DNA from: Eledone cirrhosa
Taxonomy: Eukaryota; Mollusca; Cephalopoda; Octopoda; Eledonidae
Length of the DNA: 64,000 nt
Reading direction: 5' to 3'
Assembly: GCA_964016885.1 (NCBI GenBank)
Contig: OZ024744.1
Span: 29,205,108-29,269,107, forward strand
Shown piece by piece: positions 45,501 through 55,564 of this stretch (positions within the stretch are counted from its first letter, which is position 1; every line of letters begins with the position of its first letter). The position numbers and the translations under genes were made by a program. The notes under the pieces are model-generated. The model was not told where the DNA came from and made no database searches. It was given only the letters and a program-made list of their open reading frames with translations.

Positions 45501-45923
45501 CGGGCATGTCCGAGATGCGCGCAGGGCGACGAAACCGTCCTGCACGCACTCGTCCAGTGTCCGAAAATTGCTGACTTGTGGGTTTATGTCGAACACCTGC
45601 TGTCGCGTTTAGGACGGATCCAGCTATCATCTGAGTCTATCGTGAGGATTGCCCCGCCCTCCTCCTTTAGCCGGGAAGGGCAGGCAGTTTTTATCTGTCT
45701 GGTGGCCATGGCGAAAGAGATAGTATGGTGGACACGTTTGAAAGGGCTGAAGACGAGCACTTACCTCTTCGGTGATGCTCTGATTGACTTTTTCAAATTT
45801 CATTTGAAAAGGAAAATCAGAGTAGAGAAGGAAGTGCTCTCTTCCCAGCATTTTGTTGAAAGATGGGTGAGAGAAGCAAGAATGGCCCGAGTGAATGGGC
45901 CGACTCTGAGTATATATCTGTAA
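42504..45923 (+). CDS. T5 ORF2: APE endonuclease, reverse transcriptase, C-terminal zinc finger
   Basis: 1,139 codons, uninterrupted. The ATG follows the inter-ORF stem-loop; homologous units start at the same residue. Endonuclease 1-230: N10 (SINARGLG), E39 (ISETR), Y112 (VYAPTG), D141 and N143 (GDWNGILD), D202 (YLDRVF) and D226-H227 (YTDHKF), all the expected APE residues. RT about 480-760: RPITLLNTEFKILAK, LDQSKAFDRVDH with catalytic D587, RQGCPLSSLL, YADD at 685-688. C-terminal finger CX2CX8HX4C: C1002, C1005, H1014, C1019. It nicks the target strand and reverse-transcribes the element RNA there. No defect is visible, so this copy is the best candidate for activity. Confidence 0.95.
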   Translation: MTSLRIGSINARGLGSSWKQGHLLNDLRSLNIDVVAISETRISEARAFAPIFGGYDVYASPSRPGSGGGVAVLFRRGLDLAIRAIFLDPEGKLVVLDVTSGDGQAFRLVAVYAPTGAGRPDFFRRLETFLGTSRSLVLVGDWNGILDARWDCVGLADRGGGCKSLTNLLRRFELSDRYRLDFPNVPMWTWTNRIGSSRSYLDRVFCREIDKSSIGCPQFKIVSYTDHKFVICVLDLDRLHRRGPGYWKLNASLPARKAYRDRISELVKRALTGAIVNNKWWFALKRAIRTESIRFSKALAIEKNRAEGELVRKLDEALSKGIATDVLAAKLALDQFFNAKHEGCVVRARVRALRHEGTKAVQWARVAEARRGNKATIRSLVDHDGRMLLDPGQMCEAFQRHFAQLFGGSGGPGRGMDFSVYLDGLPRLSATEAKCCEKPITAAEVREAMTGCTRGKSPGLDGLPYELYVQMPDLFGGLLADVYCNWQQNGRIPSSVSRGAVALLRKDPNKGDNIDNFRPITLLNTEFKILAKVLAKRLALVVGGLVGEAQTCAIPDRSIHDNLHLMRYIVERVAREPGTGGSLINLDQSKAFDRVDHRYLAAVLRAAGFGPVFRGWIAAMHSDICSVVRVNGHLSEPFNIMRSVRQGCPLSSLLYVLTLEPLLHKLETLRGVPRELGCGRSVSAYADDVTVVVSNAKHIEAIGTTLREYEAVTGSMINQEKSVGLQLGTWRGRSMPSNSVVGHWTDGPVKLLGVWFGPDLQTDKNWDEVTSRVASLTQKWAERKLSLKGRAEVANAYIASVICYRLTVVPCPKPRLTALERLLFRFLWKGRAPMIRRSICCQHPLRGGLGMPWLMMCRHALRLRHLHLFLDGDQVWSPFARRVFPQLVSLTELQSWVKRRPRGSAWRLECLQALTALDQSGNVIGGNSTSAFYRGLVEGKSDDVLGETLGVDENQLANLFGRTFGPGPMDNFQKSLAWQCYRGALPVRDKLYRHGGAVSRACPRCAQGDETVLHALVQCPKIADLWVYVEHLLSRLGRIQLSSESIVRIAPPSSFSREGQAVFICLVAMAKEIVWWTRLKGLKTSTYLFGDALIDFFKFHLKRKIRVEKEVLSSQHFVERWVREARMARVNGPTLSIYL

Positions 45924-46172
45924 ACTAAAGGTGGAAAACTGGGAGAGGGCACTTGCCTTGGTGGTCAGGGTCATTGTGGCTTTTTACTGGGCTTTCTCCA
46001 CAAATGTCCCTCCGAAGTCTCCCCCCTATTGGGGAATTTTTCATTGTTATTTTCATTGTTATTTTTGTTACATCCTCTGTTTTTGTTTTTTTACACGCAG
46101 AAATGCCCATTTGTACCGTCCTGCATTGTCCTGCACTGTCCTTAATGTCTACTTTATGTAAACCCTTGTGGT

Positions 46173-46183
46173 TAATAAAGAAA

Positions 46184-46218
<35 letters not shown>

Positions 46219-46219
46219 A
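46173..46219 (+). terminator. T5 3' end: polyadenylation-like signal and ATT tail
   Basis: aataaag at 46173 is followed by aaatcatt and about a dozen ATT units. The last 30 bases, cccttgtggttaataaagaa and onward, are shared by T3, T6 and T7 with small changes. They probably form the end recognised by the RT. Confidence 0.75.
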
Positions 46220-46421
46220 AGGCGGTGGACTGTTAGTATCGGTAGAGGGTCGAACGCCATGCTTTGACGTATAGAGTTACGGCCCTTCTATTCTGAGTTC
46301 AAATCCCGCCGAGGTAAACTTTGCCTTTCATCATTACGGTGTCGATAAAATAAAGTACGAGTAATGCACTAGATAATTGCTGGCCTTGTGCCAAACGTAG
46401 AAACAATTATTATTATTATTA
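46220..46421 (+). repeat. tRNA-derived SINE with ATT tail, between T5 and T6
   Basis: Full-length (ggcggtgg... to gtagaaacaatt). The head is slightly changed (tgacgtatagag in place of the usual tccagcatag loop). The B box gagttcaaatcccgccg is intact. The ATT tail abuts T6. Confidence 0.92.
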
Positions 46422-46423
46422 TA

Positions 46424-46828
46424 ATCGTGGAAGTATACACGTCGCGGGATATTTTGTTCCCGTAAGTTTGTGATTTTTTAACAGTTTTTATTGAGAACTT
46501 CATGTAAAAATCATATTGTTTTGTGTTTAAACACACCCGCTTCTTTTGAAGTGGTCGAAATTAATCGGTATTTAGCCCTTCCGTGCTAAATTCCAATTTG
46601 AACTTTGCATTTAGCTAATACGTCCTATCGTGGAAGTATACACGTCGCAGAAATAATTTTGTTCCCGTAATTTTGTGATTTTTGAAGTTTTATTGCGAAC
46701 TTAATGTAAAAATCCTATTGTTTTGTGTAAACACACCCCACTTCTTTTAAAGTGGTCGGAATTAATCGGTATTTAGCCCTTCGGGGCTAAATCCTAATAT
46801 GAACTTTGCATCTAGCAAATACGTCAAA
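46424..46828 (+). repeat. two tandem 203-bp 5' UTR units of T6
   Basis: atcgtggaagtatacacgtcg starts at 46424 and again at 46627. Each unit runs through aaacacaccc, cttcttttgaagtgg, taatcggtatttagccct and gaactttgcatttagc. The second unit contains the start codon and first ~10 codons of ORF1; in the first unit the start is ttg. Both contain the ttcg-capped stem, intact in the second unit only. Confidence 0.9.
46738..46792 (+). promoter_or_regulatory. two 5' UTR stem-loops of T6
   Basis: ccactt / aagtgg at 46738-46755, and atttagccc - ttcg - gggctaaat at 46771-46792 (9 bp perfect stem with a UUCG tetraloop). The ORF1 ATG is at 46799, only six bases later. Confidence 0.75.
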
Positions 46829-48300
46829 TCCATTTCCATGCCGTGTATTCACTCAAAAATTACCCTATCTGCAAAATATCCTTCTCAACCTTCATTTTTT
46901 TCGTCCAGCTGTCAGCGTGGAGTCTCGCTTTCCTTTTCGTCTTCTTCACCGTCCCATAGTCAAGCGAATGACACTCCCCTCTACCCTCCATCAAGTAGCA
47001 GTCGTGAAGCGGCTACTACTGATACATTTGATACATTTGACATCAAAGAAACTAGCAACAGTCAGCGTGGAGTCTCGCTTTCCTTTTCCTCCTCTTCACC
47101 AAATAGTAAAAGTCAGACGAATGCCACTCTTTCCTCTTCACCCAACCGCAGTCTTGAAGTGGCTACTGCTGATACATTTAACAACAATAGAGATAGCAGC
47201 AGCAGCGGCAGTATTAAACATAACACCTGTGGTAGCAGTAGCGGCAGCAGCAGCAGCAACACCAACAACGCCGTTTGTAGCAGTGACAACAACAAGACCA
47301 GTAGCAGTAGTAGCGGTGGCAACAACGATGCCACTGAAAAAGAGACCACCTCTTTTGCAAAAATAACTCGCAACGTTAAACAATCATGATCACAGAGGAG
47401 GAGATGACGGTCGCAAGAAACATGGTAACGAGAAATGATTTTTCAGTGTCCTTGAAACCACCAACCGACTTCCTGGAGGAACAAGAGCGACGCACAGTGT
47501 CGTACCGCACGATTGCCACAAAATCACGTCGTGTGGAGAAAGCGTCGGAGGCCCAAATCCAGAAGGCTTTGGGAACTGTGTGGGCACGGAAAACCCACAT
47601 CACCCGTAGCAAGAAATACTACTGTGGACGTCCTTTTTGCCACCACCCAGGAAGCAAAATCGCACTCACTGAGGACCGTACGAGGTGATGACATAACGCT
47701 AGTCCCGTTTTACTGCGGGAAAAATTGCAAAGGTCAAGGTAACCAAGGTGCCTCCCTACGTACCCGTGCCTTGGCTGGTTGTGTCTTTTCTTGCAGGCAT
47801 CGAGGGTAGAACAACCATTCTGCAGGTACAGAAGCTGGGGAGCGAGGACTGGTCCGGTATTGGAATGGAGATGCTCATCTAAACCGACGAGGACTGCATC
47901 AGCACTATTCCCGACGTAATAGACCTCGGGAATGGCTCCCAATTTTCCATATATGTTGAAGAAAGGCGCCCAAAATGCTTCAACTGTGGATCAAAGTCTC
48001 ACTTCAGGGCTTTCTGCCCACAGAAAATAACAAAGGCCAAAATCACCCTCCTTCCAACGCCGGAACCGCTGCCATGAGAAACAGAGCAGTCAACGAAAAA
48101 GTCGGGAGCTTCTACAGAAAATAGTAAGACACCGTCTGTGACACCCACACCAAAGCCACAGAGAACAAAAACAGCGATGGCAGCTGCAGCAACAGAAATA
48201 ATTGCACTAGCTGCACCTGCGCCAAGACAAATGAAATTGTAGAACTCATACCTTTCCCCGACTTCTGACAGTCGGACATGGAGTATAAGGCGGCTGAGGA
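46799..48300 (+). pseudogene. T6 ORF1, frameshifted
   Basis: MNFASSKYVKS start. A 45-50 residue repeat (CQRGVSLSFSSSSP ... TADTF) is present twice, at about 46912-47062 and 47063-47180, and is not seen in T5. An Asn/Ser tract and TTSFAKITRNV follow. A frameshift at 47385 separates the rest (TYRT-type sequence SYRTIATKSRRV, WARKTHITR). Further shifts lie at about 47630 and 47740. The zinc knuckle CFNCGSKSHFRAFC (about 47977) is canonical. Stops follow at 48075 and beyond. Confidence 0.88.
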
Positions 48301-48349
48301 GTGAAAACGGTTGTTAACAAAAATAAAAAAACGGGGCTAGTAAATAAGG

Positions 48350-50189
48350 GAGGAGGATGTAAAAGCCTCAACAACCTTTGGCCAAGGTATTAGCAAAGAG
48401 ATTGGCGCTTGGCGTCGGTGATCTGGTGAGAGAGGCGCAGACATGCGCCATTCCGGACAGATCCATTCCCGACAACCTCCATCCCATACATCATAGAGAG
48501 AGTGGTTAAGGAACCTGGCACGGGTGGGGCCCTGATCAACTTGGATCAATCTAAAGCATTTGATAGGGTCGACCATCGGAACCTCGAGGCGGCTGGCTTC
48601 GGGCCCGTTTTTAGGGGCTGGATCGCTGCGATGCACAGCGACACAGCGACATCTGCTCGATTGTGAGGGTGAATTGTCACCTGTCACAGCCTTTCAGCAT
48701 CATGCGCTCGGTCCTCCAGGGTTTCCCCCTCTCGTCACTCTTGTACGTACTGGCCCTAGAGCCGTTACTACACAAATTGGAGACCATGAGGGGGGTCCCA
48801 CGCGAACTGGGATGCGGGAGATCCGTGTCAGCTTATGCCGACGACGTCATCGTGGTGGTGTCGAGGCCCAAACAGGTCCAGATGCTCGGCACCGCTCTCA
48901 AGGAATACGAAGCGATGACAGGAGCAAAGATAAACCAGGAAAAAGTCGCTGGGCTTGTAACTCGGCACCTGGAGAGGCAAGTCCATGCCGTCCGACAGCG
49001 TCGTGGGGCACTGGACGGAAGGACCGGTTAAATTGCTCAGGGTCTGGTTCGGTCTGGACCTACAGATAGAGAAAAGCTGGAGCAAGGTGACGAGCACTGT
49101 GGCCTCTCTCACCCAGAAATGGACTGAGAGGAGGATGTCTCTGAAAGGTCAAGCGGAGGTGGCGAATACGTACATAGCGTCCGTCATTTTCTACCGCCTG
49201 ACCGTCGTACCTTGCCCCCGCCCAACTCTGACCAAAATGGAGCGCCTTCTCTTCCGCTTTTTGTGGAAGGGACGTGCTCCCATGGTCAGACGATCTATTT
49301 GCTGTCAACACCCGTTGCGAGGAAGACTAGGCAAGCCGTGGCTGATGATGCGCAAACATACGCTGAGGTTGCGACATGTCTGGTGCTTCCTTGACGGTAA
49401 ACAGCTGTGGTCGCCGTTTGCCAGATGCGCTTTTCCCCAGCTCGTCTCCTTGACGGAGCTGCAGTCCTGCATCAGGAAGAGGCCGAGGGATAGCGCTTGG
49501 AAGCTGGAATGTCTCCAAGCGCTCACCGCCCTCTACTGGCTGGGCACTAGTATCGGTGGAACATCCACCTCGGCGTTCTATAGAGCGCTAGTGGAGGGAA
49601 AGAGCGACGACGTTCTCGGGGAGACTCTGGGCGTCGAAGACGATCAGCTGTTCGTTCTCTTCAAAAGAACTTTCAGACCGGGGTCTATGGACAAATTCCA
49701 GAAATCCCTGGCCTGGCAGTGCTACCGGGGAGGGTTGCCGGTTCGGGATAAGCTCTACAGGCACGGAGGTGCTGTCAGCCGCGCCTGTCCGAGATGCGTG
49801 CAGAGCGACGAAACCGTCCTGCACGCAAACGTTCAGTGCCTGAGGATTGCTGACTTGTGGAGCTATGTCGAACAGTTGCTGACGCGTGTAGGACTGATCC
49901 GGTTATCGACTGAGTCCATTGTGCAGATAGCCCCGCCATCCTCCTTTAAGGGGGAGGAAGGGCAGGCAGTTTTCATCTGCCTGGTGGCCATGACGAAACA
50001 AGATTGAAAGGATTGAAGACGGACACTTTCCTCTCCGGTCAATCCCTGATTACCTTTTTTAAGTTTCACTTGAAGAGGAAAATCAGGGTGAAGAGGCAAG
50101 TGCTCTCTTCTAGTAAGTTTGTTGAAAGGTGGGTGAAAGTGGCAAGTCTGGTCCGAGATAACGGGCCCGCTCTGAGTATACGCCTGTAG
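48350..50189 (+). pseudogene. T6 ORF2 remnant: partial RT and C-terminus
   Basis: The endonuclease is gone. The RT starts at LAKVLAKRL-like sequence (48376) and keeps LDQSKAFDRVDH. A catalytic YADD is intact (48834-48845), one of only two in the window. A frameshift occurs near 48945. 48985-50007 is open for 340 codons (WFGLDL to VAMTKQD), with the finger CPRCVQSDETVLHANVQC. A small deletion at 50004 (compare KEIVWWTRLKG) puts the last 61 codons in another frame. It cannot be autonomous. Confidence 0.92.
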
Positions 50190-50475
50190 ACTGAGGAGTT
50201 GGAAAAGTGAGAGAGGGTGCTTGCTCTGGTGGTCAGGGTAGCCGTGCTATTTTTGTGTGGTTTTCACCACGAGTGACCCTCGGAGTTTTCCCCCTTCTTG
50301 GGGAATTTTTGTTGTTTGGATTTTTGGGGGGATTTCTAGCCCGATTTTGTTATAACCTGTTTACACGATCAAAACCCACTTTGTATCGTCCTGTACCGTT
50401 CTGTGCCGTATCTAATGTTTTTCTTCGTGTCAGCCCTTGTGGCCAATAAAGAAACCATTATTATTATTATTATTG

Positions 50476-50680
50476 GGGCGGTGGATTGGCAGTATCGGTA
50501 GAGAGTCGGACGCCATGCTTTCCAGCATAGTTACGTCCCTTTACGGTTTGAGTTTAAATCCCACCGAGGTTAACTTTGCCTTTCATCCTTACGGAGTCGA
50601 TAAAATAAAGTACCAGTAATGTACTGGGTAATTGCTGGCCTTGTCCCAAAAGTAGAAACAATTATTATTATTATTATTGT
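50476..50680 (+). repeat. tRNA-derived SINE with ATT tail, after T6
   Basis: ggcggtggattggcagtatc head, B box gagtttaaatcccaccg (two changes), body gtaccagtaatgtactgggt, end agtagaaacaattattatt. Element R starts after its tail. Confidence 0.92.
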
Positions 50681-50739
50681 TGTTATCATTATTATTATTA
50701 TTAATTTTTTTTTACCAATTCAGTGATGTTCCAAAACAA

Positions 50740-53700
50740 TATAAAAGAGATAATTGGTAATAATGGAGGGGCCCCAGGGTATCACAGCCTGAGCCCGCTC
50801 GGCATCGTGCCACTGTAATAGAGCCAAACAAAGCATTTAATATTGGCTGCTGGAACGTACGGACCATACTGGACAGGGATTCCTCGGAACGTCCAGAACG
50901 AAGGACCGCTCTTGTTGCAAAGGGCTCCGACGTTACGATCTTGACATCGTGGCTTTATCTGAGACGAGGTTAGCTGGAGATGGTCATCTTACAGAATTTT
51001 GTGGAAAATATACATTCTTCTGGAAAGGAAGAGATGAAGGAACCAGAAGAGAGGCTGGGGTAGCATTTGCTGTTAAGACTGCTCTTGTGCATAAATTAGA
51101 AGAATTTCCAGTGGGGATTAGTGAGCGTCTTATGTCCATGAGAATTCCGCTGGACAAAGGAAGATATGCATCCCTGGTGAGTTTGTATGATGCAACTATG
51201 AATTCTGTCGATGAAGATAAAGTGTCCTTTTACCATGCCTTGAAAGGTGTTTTAAGAAATATCCCTCAGGCAGACAAAGTCATCGTGCTTGGTGACTTTA
51301 ATGCTAGAGTGGGTAGGGATTTTAACACATGGAATGTAATCGGAAGGCATGGAGTGGGAAAGTGTAACAACAATGGTATGCTCCTGCTGCAGATGTGTGA
51401 GGAGCTGGATCTGTGTGTTACCAACACTATGTTCCAGCAAGAGAACAAATATAAGACCACATGGATGCATCCTGCATCTAAGGAATGACATCTTTTGGAC
51501 TACGCCCTAGTCAGGATGCGTGACAGATGGGATGTGCAGTTTGTTCGTGCTCTTCGTGGAGCTGAGTGCTGGATGGACCACCGCCTGGTACGCGAAAAAG
51601 TGAAATTAATCACTAAACGTAAAATCCGGGTTCCTGGTGTTGCCCTGCCCAAAAGATTGAATGCTACTCGTCTTAAGGATAAAAATGTGAAGAGGACATT
51701 GGAAGAAGAGATGCAGGTTGCAGATCTTGGTGAGGATTGGCGACCCTTAAAAAGTCGGTTTATGATGTAAGCAGGCGTGTTCTGGGATTGATGCAGAGAA
51801 AACATCAAGACTGGTTTGATGAGAATGATGTACATATAGAAGACTTGTTGGCTGATAAGAGGCGTGCTCTGTCACCCTACTTGACGGCAAAACCACAGGA
51901 GAAGAATATGTTGCATAAGGTACTCAAGGATGTGAAATCACGTGTGAGGCGGAGTCTTTCTCAGATGAAAGATCAGTGGTGGAGTGAGAAGGCTGGTGAG
52001 ATACAAGCTACGTCAGATTCCAATAACACAAAGTTGTTTCTTGCGTGAGGTTTATGGACCGTTTTCTTCTCTGGTGACACCGCTTCGCAGCAAGGATGGT
52101 AAGAAACTTCTTCGTGACTCACAAGGAATTCTGTGAAGGTGGCGAGAGCACTTTGATGAACTTTTGAATCAGCCGTCTGTCGTCAATGAAGATTTCCTCA
52201 ATCTCATTCCTGAAAAACCTGTGAGGTAGCGCTCGCAGAACCTCCGACGCTTGTGGAGGTTGCAGTAGCTATCTCGAAGCTGAACAGTGGAAGGTCTCCA
52301 GGTATGGATGGCATACATGCAGAGCTCTTACAATATGGTGGTGAGAGACCTCTGCAACATCTTCACTCTTTCTTTGGCAGGATATGGGGTAGTGAATCCT
52401 TACCTGAGGACTACAGAGATGCAGTAATGGTAGTCTTGTACAAGGGAAAGGGTAACAGGAATGATTGTGGAAACTACAGAGGTATATCATTGTTTTCCGT
52501 CGTAGGGAAAAATTTTATGTAGGGTGTTTCTGGACCGTCTGCTGACACACATTGCAGATTGTGTGCTTTCTGAAAGTCAATCTGGTTTAGGTGCTGGACG
52601 CGGCACTACTGATATGATCTCAGCTAGACAACTCCAGGAGAACAAGGAACAAGGCTTGGATCTGTATCAGGTTTTGTCGATCTGACAAAAGCTTTCGATA
52701 CTGTTAACAGAAATGCATTGTGGAAGGTTCTCCAGAAACTTGGTTGCCCTGATAGGTTCCTTGTTTGGTTAGGTCTTTCCATGACGTGAAGAAGGCTTGG
52801 GTTAATGTCAGAAGTAACATGTCGGAGCCTATCTCAGTAAAAGAAATGGAGTGAAACAGGGGGATATTTCAGCACCGATCCTGTTTGCCATGTACTTTGG
52901 TTTTCTGTATTGCATTCAGGAATTTGTTGCATTCAGGAATTTATTGCATTCGGGCGCTTTGTTGCACTCAGAGAGTGGTATGCAGCACATTTTGAATGCA
53001 TTTTCTGATGCTTGCACTGCCCTAAGATTGACTGCCAGTCTCAAGAAAATCGTCGTCATGTACCAACCTTCCCCTGGTAAGTAGTACAGTGAGTCAAATA
53101 TCTATGTGTATGGTAAACGACTTGGAGTGGTTGTCTACCTGGGAAGCACTGTCAATCGAAACAGCAACTTTGATAATGAAATTCCACTCAGGATTAGGAA
53201 AGCAGGTGATGCTTTCGGAAAGCTAGAAAGGTGCCTCTGGGGTCGGCGATACATATGCAAGAAGACAAAGGTAAAGGTGAACAAGGCATGTGTGCTCTCT
53301 TCTCTTCTTTATGCCTGTGAGACCTGGTCACATACCGACACAACCTTAAACAACTGGAGCATTTCCATGGCGTTCACTGGAGGGACCATATCAGTGATGT
53401 CGAGATCGTGGAAATATCTCTGTGTGACAGTATAGAAGCTCTTGTGCTTAAGCAAAGACTCCGTTGGAGTGGTCACCTTGTCAGAATGAAGAATTCTAGA
53501 ATACCAAAACAACTCTTTTATGGAGAGTTAATTAAAGGAAAACGACCTCCACATAAACCAAAAAATAGGTATAAGGATTCCTTGAAAGCCTCTTTGAAAG
53601 ACGCTAACATGTCTGCTGATACATTGGAAAATGTAGCTGCTGATCGTAATAAATGGAGAAAGACTGTGTATGAGGGGTAAGTTGCCTTTGAGGCATCTCG

Positions 53701-54075
53701 AATCGCATACGAGAAAGTAAAGCGGGATGGGCATTACTGTTGCATTTCCAGACAGCGAAGGTCTTCCTATGGTGCTGACATGCAGCGTCTGTGTGAGACT
53801 CTGCCTAAGCAAAGCTGGACTCGAAAGTCATCTTCGCAGTCATAAAATAAGACCAGTGGTTGACTACCAGGCTGCTGTTGGAGATGCTACTCATCATGCT
53901 TGCAAAGCATGTGGTAGAGAATGTTAATCAGCAGGAGGGCTCAAACGACATGCAAAAGTTCATGAACTCCAACCACAGCCGACTATTCCCAGTGAATGTT
54001 TTGGTTGCCAAATCTGTGCAAAACATTTTAGATCATTGGCTGGGCTAAAAATCCACATTCGATCTCAGCCCGTTA
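50740..54075 (+). mobile_element. element R: a second non-LTR family, degenerate
   Basis: It is unrelated in detail to the T units. It starts after the ATT-rich tail of a SINE (boundary approximate) and ends at a TG/TA microsatellite. It encodes an APE endonuclease, an RT and, at the C-terminus, C2H2 zinc fingers. The RT phrase NDCGNYRGISL and the gene order suggest an RTE-like or related clade; I cannot place it firmly. Confidence 0.85.
50830..54060 (+). pseudogene. R ORF: APE endonuclease, RT, C-terminal C2H2 fingers
   Basis: Endonuclease 50838-51590: FNIGCWNVRT, then (after a frameshift near 50925) ALSETRLAGDG, LGDFNARVG and, past a stop at 51486, LLDYALVRMRD and WMDHRLV. RT: LNSGRSPGMDGIHAELL (52277), YRGISLFSVVGK (52479), TKAFDTVNRNALW (about 52690), NGVKQGDISAPILFAMYF (52850). 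The YADD region is missing: after FAMYFG the text goes through a short ttgcattcaggaatt repeat to FSDACTALRLTASLKK. C-terminus: CSVC...H...H at 53781, CKAC...H...H at 53900 (with a stop inside) and CQIC...H...Q at 54017 (last His lost). There are at least eight frameshifts or stops. Confidence 0.87.
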
Positions 54076-54085
54076 ATTGTCATTC

Positions 54086-54137
54086 TGTGTGTGTGTGTGT
54101 GCGTATGGGTGTATGTGTGTGTGTATGTATATATATG

Positions 54138-54172
<35 letters not shown>

Positions 54173-54179
54173 ATATATT
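54086..54179. repeat. TG/TA compound microsatellite
   Basis: TG repeats, then TA, then TG, ending in tattttattattatc. It separates element R from T7. Confidence 0.93.
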
Positions 54180-54332
54180 TTATTATTATCATTGGTCACA
54201 TCGGAAGTCTTTTTGCTCGCTCCCAGGAAGTCGCTTTATTTACCTGTCACAAATTATTATTGTTAAATTTTTGTTATTGTGTAAGGGACATAAGCCATTG
54301 GACTTTGCCCTGCTAAGAGGAAAGTATAATAT

Positions 54333-54350
54333 TTGGGCCTTTTGGCCCAA
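54333..54350 (+). promoter_or_regulatory. 5' UTR stem-loop of T7
   Basis: ttgggcc - tttt - ggcccaa, a perfect 7-bp stem with a T4 loop, 40 bases before the ATG at 54390. Confidence 0.65.
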
Positions 54351-54389
54351 TTATTTGAACATTTTACTTTCAAAAATTATCAAATAAAT

Positions 54390-55564
54390 ATGGCTGAGCC
54401 ATGCCACCAACAACACCAACAGCAACACTGCAAATTGCACCGAAAACAACAACAACGGTGGCACCAAAAACACAACCAACTACAACAGTGATAACAGCAA
54501 CATCACCAACAACACCATTTGTAGCAGTAGCAACAGCAACAGCACCAACAACAAGACCAGTAGCAGCAGCACTGAAAGAGGGGCCACTTCTTTCGCAGGT
54601 GTGGCCCGAAATATAGAAACAGTGCTCGTCACAGAGGAGGAGATGACAGTCACAAGGGCCATGGTGACAAAAAATGCCAATGGAATTTCCCTGAAACCTT
54701 CACCCGATTTTTTCAAGGACCAGCAGCTACGCACGGTGACTTACCGCACCGTAAGCAAAATGTCACATCGGGTGGAAAGAGCCACGGAGGCTCAAATCCT
54801 AAAAGCCTTGGGGTGCGTCTGGGCGCGCAAAACCCACATCACCCGAGGCAGAAAGTACTCCACAGTAGACGTACTTTTTGCTACACCCCAAGAGGCGAAG
54901 TCTCACTCTTTGGAAACCCTAAAGAGTGAGGAGATAGTTTTCGTGCCCTCCTACTGCGGTCAAAGTGACCCAGATCCCGCCCGACATGCCCATACCCTGG
55001 CGGGCCACGTCTGTCCTTGCTGGAATCGAGGACAGGACCACCATACTGCAAATACAGAGAATGTGAAGAGAGAACTGGTTAGGTATAGGCATACAAATGC
55101 TAATACAAACTGATCAGGAGTGTATCAAGGCCATCTCAGATATCATAGACTTCGAGGAAGGACTCCAACTCCCTATAAGCGTGGAAGGAAGGCGCCCAAA
55201 ATGTTATCTCTGTGAGCAAAATAGTCACCTCAGGGCATTTTGCCCGCAGAAGACAGCCAAGAAGAGGGGGCCCCTCCACCCGACGCCTGATCCGGTGCTA
55301 CCGAGAGCAAGACAGGCAACAGAGGCAGAAGACCCTTCCACCGTGAGTAGGAGGGCAACGTCCGTGGCACCCGTACCAAGGCCACAGACAACTAAAACAG
55401 CGGCAGCAGTGGCGGCAACACCAGTAGCTACATTTGCAGTAGCTGCACCAGCAACAAAATCGTCAGAGGGGGCTCCACTACCACCACCAACAGCAGTGGA
55501 GCACATACCCCTCCCAGACGCCACGGAATCCGACATGGAGTCTGAGGCGGGAGTGAAGTTGTAA
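54390..55564 (+). pseudogene. T7 ORF1, frameshifted
   Basis: The ATG at 54390 is one base out of frame with the conserved sequence (NSNITNNTICSSS ... GATSFAGVARNIETVLVTE), which runs open from 54484. A deletion of about 17 bp after PSYCG (54958) shifts the frame. 55097-55564 then carries MLIQTDQECIKAISDIIDF and a canonical zinc knuckle CYLCEQNSHLRAFC (55201-55242). A stop at 55562 (tgt-aaa in place of tggcaa) ends it before the basic tail. Confidence 0.88.

Larger units (their letters stand above)
40161..46219 (+). mobile_element. LINE unit T5 (alpha): full-length two-ORF element
   Basis: 6.06 kb bounded on both sides by ATT repeats: the tail of the preceding SINE on the left and its own tail on the right. 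It has a ~210-bp 5' UTR with three stem-loops, ORF1 of 588 codons, a 360-bp inter-ORF region, ORF2 of 1,139 codons and a ~295-bp 3' UTR. It is the only unit in the window with both main ORFs open. The two-ORF plan with CCHC ORF1, APE endonuclease, RT and C-terminal CCHC finger fits the L1/Tx1 group of non-LTR elements. Clade placement is by motif recognition only. Confidence 0.93.
46422..50475 (+). mobile_element. LINE unit T6 (alpha) with duplicated 5' UTR and large internal deletions
   Basis: It starts directly after a SINE tail and ends caataaagaaaccattatt before the next SINE. ORF1 is nearly complete. Most of the endonuclease and the first part of the RT are deleted: the text jumps from the ORF1 end to a 45-bp endonuclease scrap (gtaaaagcctcaacaacct, about 48358) and then to the RT (ttggccaaggtattagc). 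Thus there were at least two deletions. Confidence 0.92.

Noticed and set aside
42519..45974. Large antisense frames across T5 ORF2 (for example 44399-44908 and 45627-45974)
   Set aside because: Shadows of the ORF2 coding sequence without recognisable domains; they recur in every unit because ORF2 does.
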